NCBI GenBank assembly: GCA_009760855.2
Contig: WPIO01000021.1
Span: 186,001 to 250,000 of the forward strand
From: Cristatella mucedo
Taxonomy: Eukaryota; Bryozoa; Phylactolaemata; Cristatellidae
Reading direction: 5' to 3'
DNA: 64,000 bases
Shown here: positions 11,780 to 23,000 of the stretch, in pieces
How the letters are laid out: each line of letters begins with the position of its first letter
How positions within the stretch are numbered: the first letter of the stretch is position 1
Program-made: the position numbers and the translations under genes
The notes under the pieces: model-generated
Told to the model about the DNA's origin: nothing
The model's database searches: none
Seen by the model: only the letters and a program-made list of their open reading frames with translations

Positions 11780-12252
11780 GCTAGTGAAAAACTCTGCTGC
11801 TAGGCTTGTCTATCGTGAGCGTCACGTCTGGAAATCACTCCAGAGTTGCGTCACAACATCTCCAGACTTGACCACATTTAAAAAGAAACTAAAATCCCAT
11901 CTATTTACAGCAGCATTGAATGGGTCTCTGCGATTCAACCTCTATGTACTTATGCATGCTGGCACTGTACATGCTACCACTAACAATACTTGCATGCTGA
12001 CCTTGTGCATGTCACCCCTAACCATGTTATTCTTGTTGTTTACTGCACATGCTTACACTAACCACTCCATCATGTTTCCTTTGAAGCAAATGCAAAGTGC
12101 CTATAAAAAGATGTTATTCTTGTTGTTTGCTGCACATGCTTACACTAACCACTCCATCATGTTTCCTTTGAAGCAAATGCAAAGTGCCTATACAAAAATT
12201 GAGTTCTCTGAGAGTGCTATATCAAATGTACTATTCTTGTCATCATTATTAT
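11780..12252 (+). repeat. LINE 3' fragment with internal 87-bp duplication
   Basis: Plus-strand coding remnants AARLVYRERH and LTTFKKKLKSHLF, then the non-coding 3' end. An 87-bp segment (ATGTTATTCTTGTTG to CCTATAAAAAG) is repeated in tandem at 12024 and 12111 with very few differences. Confidence 0.8.
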
Positions 12253-12674
12253 ATGTGGAAAAACATGTTAGACGTTAAAAATATCATATTATTACAGAAA
12301 AATGTTTGAGGCTGAGCTAATCAGTGAACAGGATATAAAGATGCTAGGATAGCCAGTCAGTGAACGGCGCGCTCTTGTTGGCTTGGTTTCACCACACCCG
12401 ATTTTTGGAAGAAAGTTCTTGCCCACACACAAGGATTGGTCGAGCGGCTGCACATGGCGTTAAAGGATATTTTTGGGGTGCTCGAATACATAGGCATGCA
12501 ATCTATGCGCACAGTATTATTTTTATTATAATACATGAATTTATATTTGACTCGGACAACCGAGAGTGCGCTGAATCATTTTCACTATCTCGATTAACTT
12601 TGTATAAAACATATTTAAAAAACCGCGATAGAGTGAAGCCCCGAAAGTCAAAGTGCGAAGTGGCAACGGACGAC

Positions 12675-14040
12675 TGTAATAATATATTCGTATAGTGCCC
12701 TCAGAGTACTTAATCTCTTTCCAGGCACTTTACATTTGCTGTAAAGGAAGCATGATCAAATGGTTATTGGTAGCATGCTCAATGTCAACAAGCATAAAAT
12801 GGTTAGAGCAGACATGCATAGGGTCAGCATGCAAGTTTGGTTAGTGGCAGCATGCACAGTATCAGCTGGCGTAACCACACGAAGGACGAATAACATGGAC
12901 ACCCTAGATGCTGTGATAAATAGATGTGTCTCTTGCTTCTTTTTAAATGTTGGAAGTAAGTTTCGGGCTTTGGGAGTGTTGGGTCTGCTGTACCGTGAGA
13001 GTGGACTACCCCTGCGGAAGCCGCTGATGCGAGAACAGCGGACCCACTTGCAGCAGCTGCTTCCAAGCCAGCGTGCTGGCCGTGTGGCCCAGTTCCGGGT
13101 TTCCCTGATAAACGGCATCATCCTGGGCCGTCTTGGTCTGTGCGCGACTGCCCGCACAAACTCAACAGAGAGCATACGAAATAAAGGCACGGTCTCCAAA
13201 AGATTTGAGGTTCGTACGAGGTATAGGTAAAAGATACGATTAAGAAAAGTGGGTAGTACGATGCTTAGCCTGGTGGAGAGTAGATGTGATAGGTAGGCTT
13301 TAGCCAAAGAATGAAGGGGACTAGAAGTGAGTGACAAAACCTTAAAGTTTATGCGTTGCTTGACTGGGAGCCAATGCGGGTCAGCGAGAAGTGGTGTGCT
13401 GTGGCAACTGCGACGCTCACTACAGACGAGCCTAGCTGCAGAGTTATGCACCAGCTGTAAGCTCGTGATTGCACAGGCCGGTAGACCAGCAAGCAGCGAA
13501 TTATAGAAGTCAAGACGGGATGCCACAAATGCGTGGATCAATTAACATGTGGCATCCCTGTCTAAAAGAAAAACCTGAATTTTAGCTACGTTATGCAGAT
13601 AGAAGTAGGCGGACTTGACTGTGGTGCAGATGTGATAGTCTAATGAAAGGTCACTTTGGAGCCTGACACCTAGATTTTGTGCAGATTCAACAGGAAATAT
13701 GCTGGCAGAACCGATTCTGAGCGTTAACGTTTTCAATTTCTGAATCCCTCTTGGTTCGCCCATACCTAGTAAGTTAGTTTTATCATCATTCAATTTAAGA
13801 AAGTTTTCTGCCATATATGTGAGGGTGTCGTCAATTCAAGCAGCAAGGAAGTGGATATAATTCGACGTGCTTGAGAGCTGGGAGGGATCAAAGCAAAGGT
13901 ACAAATTAGTGTCATCTGCATAGAAGTGAAAGCCTAGACTGTGCCTGGCAATCACATCGGCAAAGGGAGAGCATAACCCGTCAAAAGCGCGGAATCAAGC
14001 ACGGAGCTCTGAGGTACCCCGTATGTTAGAGGTTCTAATT
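12675..14040 (-). pseudogene. LINE (CR1/L2-like) 3' half with a GC-rich insert
   Basis: On the minus strand: the FYADD region near 13.9 kb (decayed), KLNDDKTNLLGMGEP, LGVRLQSDLSLDYH, then [31 protein letters not shown] and the 3' hairpin at about 12690-12740. The LINE sequence is broken after TTTGGGAG at 12976 by about 196 bp of unrelated GC-rich DNA and resumes at CATACGAA near 13173. Confidence 0.85.
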
Positions 14041-14449
14041 TCGTCTAATATTTTAGGTAATTCAAGTGTGGTGGTGACTAAAGGGATTTTGTTATCACAT
14101 TTCCAGAGAGTTCAAATAATGTTAAAACCCCTATTTGAAGGGTTGTGAACAAGTTTTTATGCTCTAACTACGAAAATATTTGACTTATAAATATAGATTT
14201 TTACTTCGCGGAAATCCACATACCGTGATAGAGTCTGGAACTGATTAATCGCATTTAACGAGGGATGACTGTATTACTACATTATCATTATTATTATTGG
14301 CAGTCTTGCCTTTGCATATCTGTGTCAGGCCCTGCTAATTTTTGTGCATCAGCCCTCAGACTGCTTGCTCCCAGTGCTTTACTTAGTTTCCCGAGTAGTA
14401 GTAGCTTGCACTGGAGCATATCTCTCGATATTAGCTTTTTCATCGGCCT

Positions 14450-14600
14450 CATTTGCGTAGTGGTAGAAGAGCCTTAATGGCTCTCACCACCGCTTGCAGT
14501 TTCCAATAAAGGATAGCCCATTGCAGTATTCGAATTCACGGCCTAGGTCGTGAAGAGCAGCAACCTTACCTCCTTGGCTATCACGATCTAGTACTCATCT
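14450..14600 (-). repeat. tRNA-derived SINE, family A (old)
   Basis: Shares TAGAAGAGCCTTAATGGCT, CACCACCGCTTGCAG, a box-B-like GTATTCGAATTC and ACGGCCTAGGTCGTGAAGAG with the 27.5-kb copy. Confidence 0.65.
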
Positions 14601-16569
14601 TCCTCCCGTTTTGATTCGTGGCAGTGACCGCCACGTGACTATGGCACCAACTTGTGAGAAACTCTGGAATAAATCCTCGTTGTTTTGCGTCAAACTTGAT
14701 TGATTCCGTGGCATGTGAGTCACACTATCACCACTTGCTATTCAAATGTAAGTTCAGATTAAATTTTCAAGCCAGAAACTGCCAAACGTCATTAAAATCA
14801 AGCAAACATTATTTATAAATGAATTTCTCGCGATACTCTCGTGCGTCAGCTTCCTTCGGCTGGCTGTGGTAGCATCAATCTACTACCTGAGTGACTATGC
14901 GGAGAGCCACTGTCAGATGAGCATTTTCGAATTGTTGCCTCGCTTGTTCCTTTGGCTTTTATTGCCATGATCTCTTTATCAAGAGGGCAAATTGACTATT
15001 CCTTAAAGTCAACTGTAGGCTGCTCAGGACATGCGGCTACTGTTAATGCGGTTTGGCTATGGCTGAGGAACAACTAATCACGGTAGCCAATAATACAGCG
15101 GACACGAGCGACTTTGTAGCTTCGACCAAACTCGGACACTCTGACCTGGCCTCTTGTACAACAAGCTCCATAACTTAACTGCTGCTAGAAACTATAGAAA
15201 AACTGCCTCGTTCTCATTCTTTGATTTGAGATAGGCTGGATTCTTAGTGAGTAAAGTGCGCAAATTGTCTAGCTTATAACTCAAAATCTAGTTGGTCAAT
15301 GTTGGATAACAGACATTTTTCTGGAATATATCGCCTTTTATGATCCTGCGCTGTCTTCCTCTGCGTAAGCATCTCTTTTTTAAACAAATGCTACACATAA
15401 TTTCTTCAATTTATCTATATAGTAGAAAATGTATGCCATAGGCCTCAACGCATGCGATGGTGGCATGAAAACAGTTAAATTAAGCTAAGCATCACCTGTA
15501 AACACAATAGCTACGATCTTGTTTTAAAAGCTATCGTCATTTTAATGCGTCGTAACGCTTAACAGAGATTTCTGCAGGACGTTAAAGTTACACCTGCTCA
15601 AGATATTGTTTCTTAGAGATTACTGTACTAAACTGGATCTCGCTACGCCCAAGTACCTCAATAGATAATTAGGAAACTAGTTCAGTTGAGGGACATGACG
15701 GCTCTAGATTTTTGGCTTCATATTTAAGCTCTATCTCAGCAGGTAGCTGTGAATGCCACTGAAGAGTTAAAATTGTAGGAGCCGTTTAGAAAAATATTAA
15801 GCTTTCTACTGAACGTGTCAATCATCGCTGTATTTGGGCCTGGACACGAATACTGACGATCATGAATGAAGTGCGAGAGTCTCCAGCTAAAGATATATGA
15901 GCGAAATAAATTGTCTTTTTCTTGCAGTGGAGTACTGATTGTACACAAAAAGATAAGTAGCAGTGAATTCCCCATCAGTAGCCATCGATTAGCAATATTT
16001 GTGTAATTGAATGGCATATATGTGTGTCTCCAAATTCAAGCACAGATTTCTTAGCGGTACACATTCGACGTAACTTTGCGAACTTTTGTTCGAAAACGCA
16101 AGGACTACCCGTGGAGTTTGTTACCGACACCTTCCACAACTATCGCTGTTTCCAAACAGATGCGACGTTAAAATATATGTTATTAATGAATTAATTAATT
16201 AATTAGTAGCTTAAATAATAGTCAGTCAGCTTAAACTCCACCGAATGGCTTATCAGCCTCACTATAATCTTGTAATTTAAATCGGGTTGGTGTCAGAGAG
16301 ATTCCTAGTGAACTTTATAAAATCCTTTATCTAGCATTTGGATCATTTGTTGCATGGATGTTTAGAGTGCTCACTCCTGACCTGTGCCCCCTCTTGACCT
16401 TTACGAGATATCATCGCTATCCTGAGAACGACTCGGGGCTGACATTCAATAGTAGAGGCTCAGCATGAGCGTTGTCGAAAAACACAGTGACTTACATGCG
16501 TATTAGATTTATGTGCCTTTTTATAGCTGATCTCTCTACTTCTGGCTCCCTGGATTTGTATGTGTCCCT

Positions 16570-16849
16570 CTTTTCACCGAGGCGAACACCGATTAGCTAA
16601 CGTTTCGCGAGGCGTTGCATGATAACAGCGAAGATAAGACGAGTGGGAGTGTCACTTCAAAGCAGCCTCGAGAACTAGATCACGTGCCGAGGCAGAGACC
16701 GCAGCCCAGCTGTCGAACGATCACATCGCACAGCGTAGGCAAAGCTAAGACCGCTGAGGAGGCGTGCAACAGTGCTGGGCAGGGGCCAGAGGCTCGACCA
16801 AACGGCTCGGCAGGAATTGAGGGGAAGCCTTGGCTCTCCGTTTGCCGTC
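16570..16849 (+). promoter_or_regulatory. putative promoter / 5' UTR of MRH gene
   Basis: The sequence upstream of exon 1 is clearly richer in G, C and CpG than its surroundings (e.g. ACGAGTGGGAG, GAACGATCACATCGCACAGCG). No TATA box stands out. It is assigned by position and composition only. Confidence 0.35.
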
Positions 16850-17007
16850 ATGTTCAATGCCTACTGGTGGCTTTGGCTGGGCTGCTTGGGAGTCATACGC
16901 GGATGTACAGCGATTGCAATTGTGAAGCAGCTGTCGTCCTGTTCGGTCCAAACCGATGAAGGCATCGTCGACCTGACACCAATAGCTGAGAAAACCGGCG
17001 GACCCAG
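16850..17007 (+). CDS. M6PR: MRH gene exon 1 (signal peptide and start of MRH)
   Basis: ATG at 16850 opens a hydrophobic segment (YWWLWLGCLGVI) ending near TA21, followed by CSVQTDEGIVDLTPIAEKTG, the usual opening Cys and 'DL..L' stretch of MRH lectins. The donor is CCCAG/GTATGG, phase 2. The frame is open upstream to an ATG at 16772, but starting there would bury the signal peptide, so 16850 is chosen. Confidence 0.88.
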
Positions 17008-20000
17008 GTATGGCTGTGTCAATCGCGATGCCTTCTCGAAATCGACTTGACACTAGGCTTATTCGCGTATTTTATAGCTGCATCCTCAGTTGGTCTATCG
17101 AAAGCATTTCTCCACCTTGAAACCGAGTATGCACCTACTTAGGATTTTTAACTTCTTGTGTAGCAATATTGTGTACCAATACTCACGATCACGTCTGCAG
17201 CCAATAGGCACTGGAGACTTTCGAGTCCCGTTGCTGCACTAATTCTAGCTAGCAACCGAATATATACCGGCTGAGGATTTCCATCTTCTCATGTAGCAAT
17301 GTTGTGTAAAAATGCTTATAAGCGCTGGAAACTTTCGAGTTCCTCTTCTGCACTAATCCTATGAGGAAGATTCTGGATGACTAGCTCGCTTGAGGAGTTA
17401 CCTCTTGCTAACGTGGCCGCTGGGCTCTCTAAAGCTGCAGGTCCGCTCCTTCAAAGGACCATCAATAGTAATTCATTTATAATAGACGGGTGACCAGCCT
17501 GGAGACGTCTGCAAATGTAAGATTTGCGTTAAAAAAACGTAGTTAGCCAGGATTTATTATCATTTATACTTCACACCAATCGAAGGTAAAAAATCAGTTT
17601 AGTTAACTTATCACGACTTCAGAAAATGAAATGCAATGCTTTTCACGCTGAGGTCAGCTATCGAAGTAGTACAACTGTTCTGCATTCGTCTTCATAGCGG
17701 TTGGTTTGGATGAGTTCGCATATCGGCAAGGTATCGAATACACTGTTTTGGCCTTACGTGTCCTGCTTGATCTTAGCCGTTTGTGACTCATAGATATTAG
17801 AGATGATGTGGTAATCTAGCGAATGATCTTAAAAGTGGACAACTAGATTCCTTGGGAGGCTGCATGAGATTTTTGGTGTGCTGGCGGAGCCCATTTTGGA
17901 ATTACGCCTTTCTCATCTTTCTTTGTCTGGTTGGAGCTTTGTTTTCCTTTAACGTTTCACGTTCGTTCATTTTTTTCAGTTTGGGAACTTTTGCTGCCAT
18001 TCACATGAGAATTTCAGCAATGAATTCCGCAAAGGAGCTCATAGAGCATGAGGTGCTGGAAGGCAACGAGGAATTAGAGCACAGTTACAGCTGTGCATTA
18101 TATGCATAAAAATGAAAGCCCGGATTACGCTTGACGATTACATTGTCAAGATGAAGAGAATAAATTGTGAAATAAAATACACATAAGCCAGAAATATCAC
18201 ATATTTTAAAAGCTTGCTGATGATATCTCCTTAGAAAACTCCCCCTACGTTAGGACATAACCAGTGCAGGGCCTGCAATGGCCGGCGAGATTATAAGGAT
18301 CTCAAGAAGGACTCGATCAATGCTGTCAAAAGCTGCCGAAATATCCAGCGGAACTTGAACTGAGATTCCTTATATGTTTGCATTTGAATGAGGGGTTTTT
18401 ATAAGCTTACGCCAATGTAGACTCAGAGAGGGATAACTTCAAAAAACTGACCGCCACTTGTTTGTGTTGAAGCTCTGATATGAAAGTTTATCGGGTCTAC
18501 CACAACTCGTATCAGTGGCTTCAACGAGAACGGAAATACCACAACGCGAGCGAAAGTTTTTCAAGTTTCTCGCGTCTTGTCTGGACATCTGCATGACTGC
18601 CCCAACCACAGTCTCTTTGGAGTACACGTGAACTAGACCTGGGGCTAACGACAAATGCATTATCTTATTTATGAAGGAAATCAGCAAGCTTAGGTATCTC
18701 ATCGTGAGCATACTATGTATGGGGTCTAAGTGGCTATTTGCTAAATATTTACATTTATGAATATAAATGTAATTCATTGTATAGCCCCTAGAAGAACTTA
18801 ATCTCTATGCAGGCGCTTCACAAATGCCACAAGGCTTGAGCCCACGACCTCAGTCGTCAGATACATTCACCTTGAGCTTTGTTCGAGGCGAGCAATTTAA
18901 CCACTGGGCCAAACTAAGGCGCCGTAATTAGTCACCTTAGACTGGAAAGCGGATATTGAGATGAGGTCAGCTAGTTCAAGCTTGAAGATGAAGACTGATA
19001 CAGTTTAAGAAAAATGGAGGGTGGTGATTCCAACGGGATATTACCGATGACACCAAGCTCCGCCTTTCCTTCGATTCTTCTCAGCCCTGCGTCTCATTCC
19101 ATTCGATTCATTCCCTTGCATCACTTCAGTCACGTCCGCCCATAGTCTAGATGCGCTATATTCCAAGCAGTTTTTCACTGCATGACCATGTGTCTTTCAC
19201 AGTAATCTATTGGACCTTCATTCATCAAAGGCTTATTGCCAAAATTAGGGCCTGCTTAGATATTAATAGGAAAGCCCAACTAGCTAATGCTTTCGTAACG
19301 TTCCTTTTATTCAGGACTCGTTGCTTTTGTCCTTAATCATCTGCAACTGCTTCAAATCCCGTAATAACTGCTCCTCTGATACCGGCAAAGCTGCCATATG
19401 ACACCACTGATGTCTGAGCTTCCTCCGTTGGCTTCTTACAAATTCTCGAATCGGTTTCAAGCTCCTATGTTTGGCTACCAGGTCATTTCAATAGCTTGCA
19501 CCAGCCTTGATCTATCCGACCTCCTTTCTCCTGTCTGCTGTCGCACCACACGCTCCTTGGCATCTATTTATCTTGTCATCCCTCGAAATTTGAAACCGTT
19601 GGTGATCGAGCCATCAACTCAAGGGCGCCGGAAGTGTGGAGCTTGCATCCAGCTATGGCCTGTAGTGGCAACGACCTTGCATTATTTAGCCTCAGCTAAA
19701 GAAGCATCTTTTAAGGTCAACTTTCCCTTCACGGCAGTGACTTTGTCTTTTTTCCGGTGTGTTTTGTGTGCATTTCTGTGCATGATTCAGTATTTTTTTA
19801 CTAAACAGAGATCCAACTGACCAGTCTCTTCTTGCTTGTTGCAGCATGCTGGCCTAGGCATGACGTTTGTTTGCTTTTCCTGTTTGCATAAGCACGATAC
19901 CGTGCACAGAACTAGCAATTTGTTATTGATTTTCTTGCGGTGAGCTTAATTTGCTTAGATGGTGCTTTAGTTCTCTTATGATGCTATTCAACTGCCTATT

Positions 20001-23000
20001 GTTGCAATTACTATGTTTTTACCTTAGGCATGGGCCCATTTATCATGTCCATCTTTCTGATAAAGACGCTATTCAATCGGTTCGCTATTTGTGGCTTGGA
20101 TTGCTAGGTATGAGCTAACTTGAGGGCGGTTATAGAAATGATTCATGGTTGGTGCATACTAATAATAATAATAGGTTTTTATAGCGCCTTAAGATAACTC
20201 TATGTTTGGCCACGTGTTTTACAAGTCCCTGCAAGAGAAAAAGTTCCCAAGGTTTAGTGAAGTGCAAGGTGTTAGGCATGAAAAATCAAGCAATAACAAG
20301 CATGAGCATATGCTCACTCACGGCCACTGTTAGGAAGTTTCATGGCAAGTTAGATGCACTGAATATTGCATCGGTACGCACGCAAAGCACACCGGAACAA
20401 AAAACCGCAACATTCAGAGCCGAAAGGAACGTGCATCTATAGATGCGACTTCAAATATGGAAGGTCATTGCAGGTAAAGGCTGTACCAGACAACGATTTC
20501 CAGACTTTCGGTGCATCAGATTTGAAGGCTCGCTCACCAAAAGATTTTAAATTTATTGCGATGCTTGTGCAAGATAACGAAATGCTGAGGAGAGGCGCGG
20601 GTGGTGTGAGAGCACGTGACCGGATGAGCAAGGTTGGCTAGGTAGGCTGGTGCATGCCAGTGAAGTGACATGTGACATACATGGGTTCTTGATATTGATT
20701 ATTTGAAGTGAGATAGATCTCAGTGAAGCTCAGACAGAAGTGGGGTGGTATAAATCTACTCATTTGACGACATATCAGAAGACCAGCTGAGTTTCGCACG
20801 TGCTCCCGACGATTAAAGTTACCGGCAGGTAGTCCTGAATAAATTATTTCCAATAATCTATAGAAACCAGTATCTTGGATTGAACTGTTAATCCGTTTTC
20901 TTATATAGAAGCCAGAATTTTCCCTAGCTATCATTTTTAGTACGACCAGCAATAGTTTCCGTATTCGACTTGATAGAGATCATTTCCGTGCCCATCTTAT
21001 AAGCTTGGTAATAATAGTTAGTCTAACGTCGGCAGTGAGCCATAGGTCTATACACGTTACTGAGAGACGACGGATCCAATACTTGTCTCTCCATGTCACG
21101 CCGCATGATTACGTAACTTATGATACGCTCCATACGTTTCCCTTACGGTACTTTAAGCTCCTGTCATAATTAAACGCATAGCACAACCATAGATTCTCAC
21201 CTGCTCTCTAAGCTTATTTAGAAACTGAAACTTAGCTTCGTTGGCTACCTCTCGTTCTCTGGTCATAAGTTATTCCTGATTATATATCCAGTGCGGATGG
21301 CAATAGTTAGTCTGCTGATTTGGGGTCAATTGAACCCCTAATTATGTGCCCGATAGAAATTGGTCGCAAGCTTGGCCAGATTATTTTGAACTTAAGCTTT
21401 GCGAAACTGCTATTCTACAGAATGGTAACCCTGCCATTCTGAAGTACCTGTTATATTCATTTCCGAATGGAAGTTAAAAATACTTATTAGAATGACAGCG
21501 ACGTTAGCTAAACCTAGCTTACTTATCCTTATACGAAAAATTCATGCAAGGCAGGAGTAACTGCTTTGAAAGCACTCTCGCCCAGCCAGTGATAGATCTA
21601 ACTGGTTCCCTCCCGTAAGAGCCAATGCCAAGATTTGATGCATATGTCACCCTCTCTAGACTATATCCACTACACTTTTCGTTGTGAAAAGAAGTATTTG
21701 ATATTCAGGCAAATCCACTTATGGACGCCATCGGAAATTCTACTTGAATGATAGAGAGCAACGATCGTTCTGGTGGCACATGTGGCAGCTCTGGCGTGGT
21801 TCGAATCGTGCACGTCCTATCGTGTTTAATCGGTGTCGGGTAGTGGTTGCATCCCATCCTGAAGGACAGACAGCTGTGGACCTCCGCAAGAGTCACCTCT
21901 CGGTCCTTTTCTATTCATTTGTACAGAGCTTCTGGGAAAAGCGACTCGGTCCCATGCGATCTGATATTATTTCTATGCTGATAATACACGGCGGCCCTCT
22001 TTACTTAATCATCAAAATAAGCTGAGCAACAGATAAATTCATCTTATATCCTTAATAAAATCTATTTTGATGTGTGGCTAATTTTGTTACACTAAGTGAT
22101 GATAAACCCGAGCTTCTCGTCTTAAAATCTCGCCTAAGACTTCGGGGGGGGACTGGAAGAATGCTGCTCTTCCAAGTGACGTCTTCTGTAGTTTCATCAT
22201 GTGATTCGAGTTTAGGTATCCTCTTTGGTAAATGCTTAACAACACGGCCACAGCAAGCCATTAAGTTCGATCCCTGTCTAAGATTAGGGACTGCCTGCCA
22301 CGGTGCGCAGTGCAAAGAATCTTGCTGACTGCCTGGTTCTCTCAAAAGTGGACTATATCAATTCAGCTTAAGCTGCATTACCGAAAAAAAGGTCTTTGGG
22401 CCACTGCAGCTGATGATGAATATGGCTGCGAGATTAGCCACACAAATTTCAAACGTTTTGTTATGTGTCTCCTTTACTAAAAGAGCTGCGATGGCTACCC
22501 GTCGATCAAAGGATACAGAGCTAGATTCTTACCCTGGCCCACAAGAGCCGCCATCGGTTGGTTCCTTCGTGCCTAGGTGAGCTGCTGCCTCATTTTTGAC
22601 CTCTTCGTACTCTCAGTTCCTCTATGCAAAGTTCTATAGGCTTTTTCATCACTTTGGATACAGAATGCTGGCGACAGAAGCTTTTGTTCAGCCAGTCCTT
22701 TATTGTGGGACTAACTTGCACAATTCATTCAGAACGATATATCTTCCCCTGCATTCGACTCTAGCACATCCTTTCCAGCCGACCGGAATTTTTACTGCCA
22801 TTCTACTCACTACCACTTTCTTAGCTGAGCATCTTCCTCTGCTGTGCTTCTTACTTCCGTTTTTTCACGTGAGATGAACTTTGGTAGTTTCTGTGTGCGC
22901 AGCAAAAGCTACTTAGACATTGAGTGTGCGCTACAGAAAAAACATCTCCAGTGAAAAACCCACTTAGTCCGCATGGTCTTTCGGAGTTGCAGACAAAGAT

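Larger units (their letters stand above)
11435..16849. other. intergenic interval between SCP/TAPS and MRH gene
   Basis: LINE pieces occupy 11.78-12.25 and 12.68-14.04 kb, and a family A SINE lies at 14.45-14.6 kb. In 14.6-16.6 kb I see no repeat or coding signal. The last 250 bp before 16850 are GC-richer and are probably the 5' UTR or promoter of the MRH gene. Confidence 0.6.

Noticed and set aside
15736-16017. 93-codon minus-strand frame with a hydrophobic start (LLLIFLCTIS)
   Set aside because: It could look like a secreted peptide, but there is no family match, no splice context and no neighbouring signal; probably chance.
16615-17053. Other-frame proteins around exon 1 (114 and 102 codons)
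   Set aside because: They overlap the signal-peptide exon and GC-rich leader; the exon 1 frame is fixed by phase and family.
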